Positions 24,001 through 35,565 of a stretch of DNA of 64,000 nucleotides are shown here, piece by piece. Under the pieces are notes generated by a model. It did not search any database and had not been told where the DNA came from. It saw only the letters and a program-made list of their open reading frames with translations. The number at the start of each line of letters is the position of its first letter. Within the stretch, counting starts at the first letter, position 1. The stretch lies in contig JAVHZZ010000006.1 in assembly GCA_036250195.1 (NCBI GenBank), positions 184,027,350 to 184,091,349 of the forward strand, written 5' to 3'. The stretch comes from Mixophyes australis (lineage: Eukaryota > Chordata > Amphibia > Anura > Limnodynastidae). Position numbers and translations under genes: made by a program.

Positions 24001-26684
24001 TTAAGTACAGCGATGAAAAATATTTTCATCAACATCTCAGCTTCTTCTCCACCCCACCCCCTCTGACCTTTCCCTCCCCTTATGCCCTCCCATTCCTATA
24101 CCAATATAGGAAAACCCAAAAGCATGGTAACCTCCCCTTCCTTGACTCTGGGCTTAGACAGAGGACCAGAGGCTATCTGTTAGAATCCAGTCAACTGTAT
24201 TTAATTATTGCAACAAGATATTCTGGACCATGTTACCCATTCTCTTAAGATACATATTATCACATGTACATGCTCTACTTTCATTTACATAAGTTGTATG
24301 TGATACCGCAGTCTTCATTTTGATGTCCAAAGTCTTCTGTTCATTGTTTCACCTTTTGTACCTGTTGTTGTTGAAAATAAACAGCTTTTTAAAAAATATA
24401 TATATTCGTCAGAACCGGGCACACAATAATAAATAAGCCCACGTGTCATACAAAACTGACACCTGTTGCCGGCCAATAAATGTTCTTGTGCTCATAAATC
24501 AGGGCTAAACAGTGCAATCCGGAGAAAGGGTTGAAAGGAGTTAGACATACTCAAACTTGTTTGAAAGTGATTCTTGAACTTGTTAACTAAAAGGTCAAAA
24601 GTTCACAATAAGTTCTTAGAAAGCATAAAAATTTGGCATGAGAGGTTTGAGCAGGGGGAGAGTGCTCAAACAAGTATGACAGTAGATCTATTTTTCTCTC
24701 TTTCTCTTGTTCTCTCTCGCTCTCTTTTCCTCGCTCTGTCGGGTGACCCTGTTTTACAGGAAATGCATCCATCAAACTGAAATTAAAATTGGTCCAAAAT
24801 GGGCAATGAGCCACAAACATATTTAAAGGTAATTGAACCATCCTGGTTTGCTCAAATAGTTTGAGCATCTCTAGATGGAGCTAAGAACATGGTATATTGT
24901 GACAACAGTCCCTAATCACCACGGACAGTTGTTCTAGCATTTGAAGATTTGGCTGGGGAAATGTTTTTGTATCTTCAATTAACCATATTTTTCAATTTGA
25001 ACCAACTGCACAGTGAAATGCCTTTTCTTCTATATACCATTTGCAGTTTTCCCTCTCTATACTTTTCTAAGTTTTAAGGATAATAGTTACAATGCAAATT
25101 TTAGGAATTGTAAAGAAGTTTAGTAAACCTGTCAAAATGAATGATTTGGAAGGCTCAGTGTGTCCAGGATTTCCCAAGACAAGCTCCTTTTTCTCAGTTT
25201 ATCATTTCAAAATGATTTTAATCACCGTAATTTCACAGAAACTTCTCAAATAATGTTGACCTCAGTCCTGTTATCTTCATTTTATACTACGCGAATAAGC
25301 AACACTTTGTGACTCAACCATACTTGTCATTTACAGTAAAATAACTAGACTAAAATAAAGTGTTTGTTGCAGGCTTATTGCTTTTTTATACTTGGCTCCG
25401 AAAGCTTGCCCCCAAAATCAAGAATTTGGAAAACCCCTCAAGAAATGTGGTGATTTCCCATGTCATCTCAATGTAGTAACATCCACAAACAATATGTAGG
25501 ATACACATATGTGTAACCTCATCTGATAACTCCTACCATGCTAACTCTGAATATGTTATTGTCATATCTTAAGTATGCAGCTTTCATGAAGATTAAACAC
25601 ATTTACTCCTCCTTACTGTGTAATCTGTTAACTTACTAATGAATATCTTGGCTGACTCGTACCAGGAATTTACACAGTTATGACTTATTAGCTACAGCTT
25701 GCTTTGGTATGTTTGCAGTTTTCTAAATGACTTGCATGTGTGCCAAAATTGGGCGCTATGCCACTTTTAAGTGAGATGCAAAGGAAGATATCTAAATTTA
25801 GGGTGCCCACATGATGGATTCCAGTCTACCAGAGACAGTGAAAATAAAAAATTGACATTTAATGTTTCCATCCCTACAATAATTCACCCCATCAGCTATA
25901 AAGCTACGCTAATTAACCCTTCCATGGCCAGTTTCATAGCACCCATATTTGTAGCCTAGAAATATAGAATGCAGATATAGTTTTAGGTCAACTTCAGGAG
26001 GAACACGTGAAATTCTGTGTCCAAATCCAGAATGTGGTGAATACTCCGGGGAATTTACGCTAATCTCAAATGAAGATATAGTAACAGAACAGAGGAGATA
26101 CATGTTCACTCTGAGTATATAGATTAATAGAACATTAAAGATAGCAACAGTTCTGTTTTTGTGCACCACAGACTTTATGTTAATAACGACACTGGAAGAC
26201 ACTTCAGTCAGCCAATAGCAATCTTTTGCAGAAAACGGCTAAAGAGAGCAAACAATAGCTGAGGAGGAAAGCCGTGATATTTCTGTGTTATTATGTGAAG
26301 AACTGTGCAGGATTGCTATGGTGAAATAACAAATTAACAAGACAGATTTCTGAACTCCCTGCCCAATGCACATTATTGTTATACATGAACTGGGGTATTC
26401 ATTTAAGACAATGAAAAATGCCATATAACGCTATTTTTTAATATGATGTCAAAGTGTATTTTTATATGCTGGTGGAGTCTAGATGGAAGAACTTACAGAA
26501 AGACTATATGTCTATGAGAAATGTCTATTAAAGGGGAAATATAATTTATAAAAATCTTTGTTTCTAGCACAGTATTTTAGCTTAACCAACCCCTTCATTC
26601 ATGTACATACATAGGCAACTATGAAGATAGGATACTTCCTCAGTCCACAGAATAGCCTCCATTGTGTGTAAGTGGCAGGTGTTC
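21068..26684. other. No recognisable gene
   Basis: This is AT-rich intergenic DNA with only short unrelated frames. It includes the tandem repeat at 22195-22465, an A-run near 23440, and a CT-rich stretch at 24690-24740. Inverted-looking words (TTTGAGCA/TGCTCAAA) between 24650 and 24870 hint at an old MITE but its ends are not definable. Confidence 0.5.
22195..22465. repeat. Short imperfect tandem repeat
   Basis: About four degenerate units of 55-65 bp carry GTCACCAGGAA and GCTGCAGGGCAGGATGAG-like text. No coding frame is maintained. Weak further copies may continue to about 22500. Confidence 0.5.
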
Positions 26685-26830
26685 TTCATCATCATCATCA
26701 TCTATTTATATACATATTCCGTAGCACTTTACAATTGGGGACAAACATAGTAAACTAATAAACAAACTGGGTAATACAGACAAAGAGGTGAGAAGGCCCT
26801 GCTCGCAGTACTTAACTAATTTGCTATTGA
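26685..26830. repeat. Interspersed repeat fragment starting (CAT)n
   Basis: It begins (CATCAT)n then CTATTTATATACATATTCCG, GCACTTTACAATTGGGG and CTGGGTAATACAGACAAAG. This is a common anuran dispersed repeat, related in part to the blocks at 8274 and 9720. Confidence 0.5.
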
Positions 26831-27090
26831 TTTAGATTAGAGGAAAGTTTGAGCTGTCATATATAGATATACAGCTTGTAAGGTTGAAAAAACCCAGGTT
26901 CATCAAGGTCAACCTTTCATAAATTCTAACTGTGTTAATCCAAACCAAGAAAAAACTAAATCCCTAGCGAGACAGTTGCCAGTTTACCCTTACAGGTAGT
27001 AAAAATTCCTTCCAGTCCACAAATTGCAATTGAATACATTTCCTCAACCAATCAGCCCCATAATGTCCTTTACTAATTATAGATATACAT

Positions 27091-27755
27091 TGTTAGGCTG
27101 CCGGTCTCGTAATAAACTTACAGAACTAGTGGTAGAGGTCTTCGCTTTTGGCAGCCGCCTTTCCCATAGAGCTTGATGTGCTCACAAGTACTCGGATGCC
27201 CCCAGGTGTTAACTCTTATTTTAATGTTAGTTTATTAACAAAACCGCAGCGGCAGGGCCGGAGGAAGCAATTTAGATGATAACGGATGGTCAGATGTAAG
27301 CCGAGGTCAGGGGTCCGAAGCAAGCAGAGTAATCAAAGACAGGCCAATAGGTCAGGGCTGGCAGCAAGCAGGGATATCCAAATAACAAGCAGAGGTCAGG
27401 GCAATCGGAGTTCGAGCAGGTCCAGAACACAGCCAAGCTCAAAACGAAAAATCTATCAGGAGTCAGCAACTCAGTACACACAGCAGGTCAGCAATCCACA
27501 AGGAATTAAACGCTATAACCGGCAGGGAGGCTAAGCCTTCCCTGCCTTAAATACTAAAAAGGACCAATCAGCATGGAGATGTGAGATAGGGTAATTGGCC
27601 CCCAGGAGTAGACTGATTAATAGGCTAATTAGCCCCACAGGTGTTAGAGCGCACACGCCCGGCTTTCAGCATTTCCGGGACGCGGCGCTGACCTAGAACA
27701 GTGTCCTGGCCGTTTCCCTGTGGCTGGGACACAGGATGCGGAAGTGACATCATGA
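27091..27755 (-). repeat. Single LTR of the chromovirus
   Basis: On the minus strand it runs from about TGTCATGATGTCAC to GGCAGCCTAACA, with TG/CA ends. It lies downstream of the integrase/chromodomain frame. No second copy occurs at the gag side. The inner boundary is approximate because no purine tract is obvious. Confidence 0.55.
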
Positions 27756-27756
27756 C

Positions 27757-28961
27757 AACGGTCGGGACAACAGCCGGGTCGCAGGGCAACGATTTTTCCA
27801 TTGAACTAAAAAATGGACTTGTCCTTGGACTTTTGTAGATTCGAGAATTTTTTTGATCACTAATTCCTGACGTCCATCCAAATTAAATGACCAAGTTCTC
27901 AGAGGCTGAAAACATTGAAACTGACTTGAATAGAGCACCAGTTTGAGAAGAGAGCAATTGAAAGTGTTCTCAAGGAGTGAGGAAGTTTTAACCTGAAAGC
28001 CACTGGATTAACTTGTGTGATGATACTGAAGGGTCCAATGAATTTAGGTCCGAATTTTTTACAGGGTTGTCCCAGCTTGATGATACGAGTAGAGAGCCAG
28101 ACCTTCTGACCCACTTTAAAAGAACATGTAGTACGATGGCGGTCAGCAAACATTTTAGACTGAAATGAGGCCCGCTTCAAGGAAGACTGAACTTTTTTCC
28201 AAATGATCTTGAGATTGGAAGCTGTGGAACGTATCTCCGGGAGACCAGAAGAGCTGAGTGAAAATAAAGAATTAGATCTGCGATGAAAACCAAAATTGCA
28301 ATAAAAAGGAGACGTATGAGTGGACGAATGTAATGAGTTATTGTATGCAAATTCTGCCCATGGTAGTAGAGAAGACCAATTGTCATGCAATTCTGAGGTG
28401 AGCAATCGTAAAAACTGTTCCAGAGACTAGTTGACCCTCTCCGTCTGTCTGTCTGTTTGATTGTGGGTGGTATGTGGATGACAGACTGATGCTAATCCCT
28501 AAAAGGATACAAAAAGATTTCCAAAACTGTGCAATAATTTGAGAGCGACGATCAGGGACAGTATCTGTGGGGAGGCCGTGGAGCCGAAACATATGTTGAA
28601 AAAACAGTGCAGCTAGACTGCCTGTACTAGGAAGTCTAGTTAAGGGTATAAAATAAGACATTTTACTAAATCGATCGATAACCACCTATATAGTGTTGTG
28701 CCCTGCAGAAGACGGAAGGTCTACAATAAAATCCATAGATAAGTGCATCCAAGGCTTCAAAGGAATGGACAATGGAATAAGCTGGCCTGAAGGAGAATTC
28801 CTGGGAATCTTGTTCTTCGCACAGTTTTCACAAGACAAAATGAAGTTCCTGACATCTGAGAACAATGAAGGCCACCACACAGATTGTGAAAAAATCTCTA
28901 CTGTCTTGGAAATATCAGGATTCCCAGCGGTCTTGCTGTCATGAGCTTCAGAGAGAACCAC
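27757..28961 (-). pseudogene. Chromovirus integrase and chromodomain remnant
   Basis: From 28961 downwards the frames give the integrase zinc-binding part (CENCAKNK), the core start DFIVDLPSS, then [14 protein letters not shown] in the catalytic core, an AEFAYNNSLHSSTH segment, and the GPY/F region FGPKFIGPFSI. A chromodomain beginning ELVIKKILES ... FLVQWKN follows and stops early. The pieces lie in different frames with stops between them (near 28685, 28410 and 27930), so the protein is broken. The chromodomain identifies a chromovirus. Confidence 0.8.
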
Positions 28962-29275
28962 TTTTCTTAAATGGACTGGAACAAATAAACGGCTCGCCGG
29001 AGTTCCTATCGTGGTTATTTTTTTAAATCTACGGATAGTTACCCCTAAGTCCTGAGTTAATCCAGCATGAATAATACAAGGTGGAATAATGGGCAGTGGT
29101 ACACAGAAAGGTACATGATGTGAAATGAAACTTCTTGATAATGCATCCGCCTTGATATTTTTGGATCCGGGTCTGTAGGTAATAATGAATTGGAAACGGG
29201 TAAAAGAGAGATCTCAGCGGGCCTGTCTAGGGTTCAAGCTCCTTGCAGACTCGATATACTGGAGGTTATTGTGAT
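28962..29275 (-). pseudogene. Chromovirus RNase H C-terminal remnant (RT deleted)
   Basis: Minus-strand codons include DHNNLQYIESARSLNPRQA, FQFIITYRPGSKNIKADALSR and then linker into the integrase zinc region. This is the RNase H-to-integrase tether of Ty3/gypsy pol. Directly upstream is the protease, so well over a kilobase of RT/RNase H is missing at the junction near 29275-29280. Confidence 0.7.
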
Positions 29276-29278
29276 CAG

Positions 29279-29599
29279 TTATAACTGAAATGTAGTTTCC
29301 CCTTTAGCCAAATCCACTACTGGGTTATGTAGGGAAAGCCAAGGATGGCCTAATATTAACGAAACAGATGGACAATTAATGAAGTAGAAAGACAGGGTTT
29401 CTGAGTAGAGAACGCCCACAGTTAACTGCAGCAGAGGAGTTTCATAAATAATTTTGCCACCAGGCAATGGACCTCCATCCAGGCCACAGACAGTGATAGC
29501 AGAATCAAGCTTCACAGAAGGGATCCCGGAAGAATGAGCGAATCCGATGTCCAGAAATTTACCAGCGGCATCACTATCTACAAAAGTTGAGAGAGCCAC
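29279..29599 (-). pseudogene. Chromovirus retropepsin-like protease region
   Basis: The frame has ALSTFVDSDAAGKFLD, an altered DSG active site reading DSD, then LILGHPWLSLHNPVVDLAKG, the typical end of Ty3/gypsy proteases. The active-site glycine is lost, so activity is unlikely. Confidence 0.75.
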
Positions 29600-29659
29600 A
29601 GAACGAGCACTGTGAGTGATGCGTGCAGGAACTAAAACTGCATTTTTTGGAGGAGATGA

Positions 29660-30020
29660 TTTGCAGACCTAGACGAACTTCCCGCTTATTACCTAGGCTT
29701 GCTCTTTTCTCAATTTGTTAGGACAGAAGCTGGAAAAGTGACCCTTGATGCCCCAGTGGAGACAAAGGCCTTGGGTAGGTCTTCCATTCTTTTCCTCAGA
29801 AGAAAGACGGTATGCTCCTAATTGCATGGGCTCTTCAGTGTCCATTGATGCGGGAATAAACGCAGATGAAAAAGATGGTACCTCGTTTTCCGCCTTCCTC
29901 TCCTTGAGCCTTGTCAGTTTTGATGGCGAGCTGCATGAGGGTCTCCAGAGATGTTGGAGAAGAATACTGCACAAGAGCGTCTTTGATTTGTTCTGACAAA
30001 CCTAAGCGAAATTGGTAACA
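29660..30020 (-). pseudogene. Chromovirus gag C-terminal fragment
   Basis: The minus strand reads through SEQIKDALVQYSSP, a proline/serine linker and GLCLHWGIKGHFSSFCPN, a CCHC zinc knuckle whose second cysteine has become tryptophan. The frame runs up to the insertion boundary at 30020, so the N-terminal capsid part is absent. Confidence 0.7.
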
Positions 30021-30214
30021 TACATGTAATTTGAAGTGAAGTTGCCATCACCAACCCATGTGGTAAGGAATTTCACAGTTTAACCACTCTTACAGTAAAT
30101 AATACCTTCCTATGCTCATTGAGAAAACCTTTCTTCAATATGAATTTCAGTATGATTATTTATGGCAGTAGTCAGAGGGGCACACAGATGAAACAGAACT
30201 TTATTGGTATTTCT

Positions 30215-30325
30215 TCGGCTGAGACATCTGTATGACAGCTATAGCATGCCTTGGTTTCTGGTAGAATACTGCATTATGCTGTCTCCCAGGTGTCTTTCTC
30301 CAAGGAGCCAACGTGTACTTTTGTG
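30215..30325 (+). repeat. About 105-bp repeat, copy 1 (partner at 33585)
   Basis: ACAGCTATAGCATGCCTTGG through CCAAGGAGCCAACGTGTA closely matches 33609-33690 in the same orientation. The two are 3.4 kb apart, so they are dispersed copies or traces of one element's ends. Confidence 0.65.
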
Positions 30326-30467
30326 TACTGCTGTCTACCTTACCATCAGACCCAGGTGAAACCACAGCAGGTCAGAGACTTTGGACTTGAAGGAGGAAGG
30401 TTTACTTGCGACAAGGGAGCCACTGGGGAACAAGGGCTAAAAAAGTGTGTGTGTGGGGGGGGGTATA

Positions 30468-31505
30468 TGTGACAAAACAAGTTTGATAACCCTGTAACCA
30501 GCCTGTTTCTCATTTCTCACAAAGTGTGAATTATAGCATGTACTTTTTATAGCCCTTGCTTTTGTTCCCCAGCTCAGCAGAATTCCACTGCTGTGTCTAG
30601 TTACATGTGGATAAGGGGACATTGTAGCTCATTTTAAATATGTATATTGTGTATTGTATATTGATGATGTGGCAGTGAGGTTGTTATTCATTGTCCTTAA
30701 AGTGAAGCCAGGTGGGCTATGGATAAAGATCAGGAGGTGCCCAGGATACAGGTGGGGGCTGGAGCTGCATTCATTCTCCCCCTTCCTGCCTCTACAGGAA
30801 GCATGGAACAGCTGGGGACCCTGTGACTTCAGAAAGTAGTGTAAGGGGTTAATTTTAGGAGGGGCTGACTGCTACCTTATCATTGGAGGGGGGGAAGCCA
30901 ATTAGTATCAATTGATCTCATAGGACTAGTCTAGATGTTTTGCCTGCGTCCCAGCAGGGGGCTTCTGTGGAAGCATCGTCACCCCCCTCTCCAACCCTCT
31001 GATCCAAGAGCTTCCAATGTTTAAAGAGAGAAAGAGCCAGAGGTTTGCCCAGTGAGGGGAAAGCACTGTGGAAATTTGACCCTAGATAGAGCCACTCTAG
31101 GGGGGAGGGGGTGTTCATTCTGGGATTTCATTCAGAAAGATGCAAGGTCTGGTTTTTGAGTTGTTGTTCTCTACCAGAGTCTACATATGCACCTGAGAGA
31201 AATCCATGGGTCATCAAGTCTGGACAGCCAGGTGACTAACTCCTTAAGCTAGTGGGGTAAGGGACAGATGATGTGGTAAACTTGTCTGGCATTTTCTTTA
31301 CTGTGTGTACATAATAATCTAGTGATTTTAATAAATGTATTGCTTTATCTTCTAACTGCATTTGCCTACGAATCCTAAAAGGTAATGGGTAGACTTCCCT
31401 GGCATAGTAAGGCACCCGTGGGTGGCCAGCCAGCGTGAAGTGGGTAGCATTGGGCCAGATAAACCCGGTATCTTCCCACATTCCATACTTTCACTGGGAC
31501 ACATC
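30468..31505 (+). repeat. LTR-like segment (uncertain)
   Basis: The block starts TGTGACAAAACAAG, contains a TTTTAATAAATGTATTG polyadenylation-like stretch near 31329, and ends GGGACACA followed by TCTGGTGCC, which could be a primer-binding site. The ends are TG/CA, but no duplication or coding interior was found. Confidence 0.35.
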
Positions 31506-32426
31506 TGGTGCCTTTTATTTGCACATTGACGGAGAAGTGCTTCCCTAGGTGCATTTACCTACTGTAAAACAAAGCTTCAAGTACACAATTTCCACATATA
31601 ATAAACATAAACCGGATGTCCCCTCATTGTCATGGTTAATTTAAGCCATAAATGAAGCTAAACCAATCAATATTTTAGGGGGAAAAACTAAAAGCTGTAT
31701 GAAATGCTATGGTTCTAAAAGGTAGGAGGTTGGACTTTTGAAGTAACCATAACACTTTTGAAAAGTTGACTTCTTCACAAACCTAGGCATTCTTAGTTTG
31801 CTGAGGTGACTATCAACAGCAAAAACAAGATGTGCATATTGATGTTACGTGGCCAGAACATGTAGGAGCACATGTGCAAAACTAACTCATTTTACAGGGT
31901 TCATCAAATGCATGCTGTAAATGAGGTCCACTGACTGCACTTTACTTCTGTAATATGGAGATAATTACTCTCAGGAATGCAGAGAGTATGAGTACACTAG
32001 AAGAAATGAATGTAATAGGGGTATAGTACTATAGAGTATTATTAAGTAGTTTTAGAGTACTAATAGACTAATACTTTAATATAGAGTAAATAGAATATAG
32101 GTTAAACAAATTAACTAAGAGTGCAAAAAGAACTCACAACCATACAAACGTTTTGCACAAAAAATGTAAAGATGTACATTGTTTTTCTTCTCCTTGTGTT
32201 AAAGTATGTTCTTGCCTTAACTTACAAACTACAAAAACAAATTAAAACCGTCTTGGTTCTGCACTTCAGCTCTAACCTCAGTTAAAAGCTCAGAAAAGCA
32301 GCAGCTGAAATTATTTAAATGTGATTGATTACAACCTGTCCAAGTTTAATCATCTTGCTCACTTATAAACTGCAAGAAAATCCCCCCAAAAGATTAAATA
32401 CTTACTTAATAGAAAACAATGCTCTT
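31506..32426. other. No recognisable feature
   Basis: AT-rich sequence without a coding signal or definable repeat. Confidence 0.5.
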
Positions 32427-32431
32427 AGGTA

Positions 32432-32729
32432 CAGTGGCGCACGCAGGGGGGGTTTCTGAGTCTCCAGAAACCCCCCTTCCCTGCACCAACTTAGTGCTCA
32501 CCATAGCGGCACTGTCCTATACAGCAGCCGCGGCACTGTCAAAGAAGTGTGCCGCTTCTTTGACAGCGCCGTGGCTGCTGTATAGGACAGCGCTGCTGAA
32601 ATGGAGCTGCTGCGCATATGCGGGCACATGGGCAGCAGCTCTCTCTCCTGTTTTTTTTTGTTTTGGGGGTGGGGGGGTCGGAGGGGGGAACCCCCCCCCC
32701 CCCCCCTGACAATCCTGCGTGGACCCCTG
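32432..32729. mobile_element. CAGTGGCGC MITE, copy B, 5-bp TSD (AGGTA)
   Basis: It starts CAGTGGCGCACGCAGG and shares with copy A the opening, the central CCGCGG/CAGCAGCC hairpin and the poly-C tail. AGGTA is duplicated exactly (32427-32431, 32730-32734). The right terminus is degraded (CCTGCGTGGACCCCTG). Confidence 0.75.
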
Positions 32730-32734
32730 AGGTA

Positions 32735-33584
32735 GTACTATGTACTTAACAGAACAAATGTAGTTTTTATGCAGCTACTAGAAAATGTAAAGATTTTAAC
32801 TCATTTTTAAGAGTAACATTTTGCATATTTGAATTCGTATAAAACCATATTAAATAAGCATTTGTGTAGTTGACTGTGTTCCATATATACATTAACTGGT
32901 GTTACAATATTAGGGAATATAATTTAAACATAAGATACAACTGGCATAAAAGATAGAGGCATATAACGTATGTAGCTAACTCAAAATTAAACATGTCTGA
33001 AAAAAATAGGCTAGTGTGATATATAGGTAGTTTTGAATGTAATACTAAGATAGAGAATAGAGTGACAGGTGCATGATATATGGCAGCCTCACAATAGATA
33101 AAACAAATTGTAATTTCATGGTTATTAAATCCTGGCGTAGAACTACAGGAAGCCATCGTATGACATTTGTTTTTTAGTTTTTTTTTAGCCTAATAAGGAA
33201 GTAAAGTCACAGGAAATTTATTAAAGATGTCTGTAGTGTCCATCTGTGTAAAAGTGTCTGACACTGGGAAATGCCTGTAAATACACCAGCTGTATGTAAA
33301 ATGAGGAAACAGATGGAAATGCCCTATGTCACCAGACCACTTATTTTTCAGAACAACATTTGTTTTCTAATTCTGAGCTCTTTGGGGACATTCCCTTGTT
33401 GACGTGGGTACCTCATGAGAATGCTGTTTATTTACGTAATGCTGTTTCACAATTTTAATATTTTCTAGACTTACAACCCACCTCTCTGCACATAAAATAT
33501 TCATCCATACTTAAAGTGCCTGCATACAGTGGAGGCAGTCATTAGTGGGCTGGAGAAACATCCTAACAATTTGCTATGACTGAG
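32735..33584. other. No recognisable feature
   Basis: AT-rich sequence; short frames only. Confidence 0.5.
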
Positions 33585-33695
33585 TCCCATGGCTGAAACA
33601 TTTGTATGACAGCTATAGCGTGCCTTGGTTTCTGGTACAATACTGCATTACGCTGTCTCCCAGGTGTTTTTCTCCAAGGAGCCAACATGTAATAT
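33585..33695 (+). repeat. About 105-bp repeat, copy 2 (partner at 30215)
   Basis: See copy 1. The segment ends at AGCCAACATGTA and is followed by unrelated sequence. Confidence 0.65.
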
Positions 33696-33957
33696 ATTCA
33701 ATATAAGCCAAGCAGGTGCTGTACAGTGCATACCTGCCAGCATCCCCAAAATTAAAATAGGAACAAAATATACCACACTCCTTACAATCCTAATCCCGCC
33801 CATTTTGGGGAAGCTCTCTCCCACCTAAGTTCTGAACATTTTGGTTGTTGGCAGGTAACATAGTTATAGAATAAGGAAGCCTCTATATATGGTAGTTTGT
33901 TGCAGTAAGACCCAAGCATGTAGCATCATGGGGCTATGGCATGCTATTAGTCACTTA

Positions 33958-34423
33958 GGGCTAGATTTACTAAGCTGCGGGTTTGAAAAAGTGGGGATGT
34001 TGCCTATAGCAACCAATCAAATTCTAGCTTTCATTTATTTAGTACCTTCTACAAAATGACAGCTAGAATCTGATTGGTTGCTATAGGCAACATCCCCACT
34101 TTTTCAAACCCGCAGCCAGGGCCATCTTTTCCATTGGGCACGATGGGCAGCAGCCCGGGGGCCCCACGGGCAAGGGGGCTCCATAGTCACGGCTCTTAAT
34201 GAGAATAAATAATCCTGCAAAAGAAAAAACCTGCAAAAAAAACCTACAAGGGTCACTGAGCAAGTACATCTATCTATCTCTATCTCTATATATCTATATC
34301 TATATCTGTATCTGTATACATCTATATATCTATATCTATATCTAGGGGCCCCGGTGCACTGCTTTGCCCGGGGCCCATAATGTTGTTAAGATGGCCCTGC
34401 CCGCAGCTTAGTAAATCTAACCC
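33958..34423. mobile_element. Foldback MITE, 'GCAACCAATCA' family, copy 2, TSD TTA, interrupted
   Basis: The arms run from GGGCTAGATTTACTAAGCTG and from the right end GCTTAGTAAATCTAACCC, with CCTATAGCAACCAATCA inside. TTA flanks both ends exactly (33955-33957, 34424-34426), the PIF/Harbinger target. The right arm is split by the hAT MITE at 34117-34399. Confidence 0.85.
34117..34399. mobile_element. hAT-type MITE nested in a MITE, perfect 8-bp TSD
   Basis: The ends are CAGGGCCATCTT and AAGATGGCCCTG, exact inverted repeats. CCCGCAGC is duplicated exactly (34109-34116, 34400-34407). The interior includes a (TATC)n-like tract at 34268-34345 and GC-rich subterminal text (GGGCCCC). This is the best-preserved insertion footprint in the window. 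Confidence 0.9.
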
Positions 34424-35353
34424 TTAGAGTGCTTGCATCAGGGGGCAAAATTTGCCAGCCTTAATATATCAATTAGCCTTTATTTTTGCAGAGTTTGGCA
34501 GCAAAGATGTGAATAAAGAAAACAAAACAAAACACTATTGCTCAGAGTTCTGGCCACTCTACTGTTACCAGAAGTCCATAATTGTCTTGTATTTGATATT
34601 CCTACACTTAATGTTGAAGATGCATTGTACACATAAACTAAAGCTTTGCCTTCCTGTCTGAGCAGAGAGCAAGAGCTGCATGAAAACAAAAAGCCACTTA
34701 AAAGCTGTGAAATGTCAGGGTAACAACTAACAAGAAGTGAAAGCAGAGAGGTGAGATGAGCAGGTGTGGAGAGAACAAAGGCTGGGTGGGGAGGCTTTTG
34801 GAGCACATATTTGTATAAAACATACACGCTTCTTAAAGTGGCACAACATGCCATCTCTCAATTACCATTTTCCCTCAGCACATAGTTATATAAGCATCCA
34901 CTATTGCAACCTGTAAACTGGAATTCATTACAATGCTCAACCGATACGCACAGCAAAATGCCTTGGTTTCGCAATGGTGAACCTGTTCGTATTCCCAGCC
35001 CACATTAAGGTACACACCTACCCTCTGCCTGCTCTCAGCAGATATCTCTGCAACCTAAAATAGGGCTTAGGTGTGCAGATAAGTGGGAAATGCTGAAGGG
35101 ACACAGGAGCTGATAAAGAGTAAGAGCAACTTAAGTTTGCTCTGCACATGCCCAGAAAAGTGTTCCTATGTATGATTTTGACATTAACACCCACATGCAC
35201 TTATTGTTTCACAATAAAAACAATGAAGATACACTAAAATAGCTAATATATAAAAATATATCAAAATAAATTTATATAATATATAAAATGAATAAAATAC
35301 ATTTTGAAATATAAATAAAAGGAGTGATGATATAATATGTGAATATAAGATGA

Positions 35354-35358
35354 ATATG

Positions 35359-35390
<32 letters not shown>

Positions 35391-35392
35391 AA
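35354..35392. repeat. (TA)n microsatellite
   Basis: An alternating TA tract in very AT-rich surroundings at 35220-35410. It generates spurious Tyr/Ile-rich reading frames. Confidence 0.85.
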
Positions 35393-35565
35393 TTAGATAG
35401 ATAAAATATTGTTTTGCTGGAGAGATAAAACATTGAAACATAAATAATAATTGATCCAAGCCAGTAGCAACTATAAAACTCTCCAGCAATACCTGGGTAT
35501 CTTAATGATATCACCTATTTGGGACTTTACACTGCCTGTTGGATTGTGATCCATGTAACAGTTAA

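Larger units (their letters stand above)
27091..30020 (-). mobile_element. Defective Ty3/gypsy chromovirus, 5-bp TSD (TACAT)
   Basis: The internal order on the minus strand is partial gag, protease, C-terminal RNase H, integrase, a chromodomain start, then one LTR. RT and most of RNase H are deleted, and there is no upstream LTR. TACAT flanks both sides exactly (27086-27090, 30021-30025) and the outer bases are TGTTA ... TAACA, so the truncated form appears to have integrated as such. All coding parts carry damage. Confidence 0.8.
26870..30155. repeat. Older dispersed repeat split by the chromovirus
   Basis: The left half (26870-27090: AACCTTTCATAAATTCTAAC ... AAATTCCTTCCAGTCCAC) and the right half (30026-30155: ACCAACCCATGTGGTAAGGA ... 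TTAACCACTCTTACAGTAAA) are consecutive parts of one frog-type repeat. The retroelement at 27091-30020 lies exactly between them. The repeat's class is unknown to me. Confidence 0.55.

Noticed and set aside
35184..35514. Tyr/Ile-rich minus-strand frames
   Set aside because: They are translations of a TA microsatellite.
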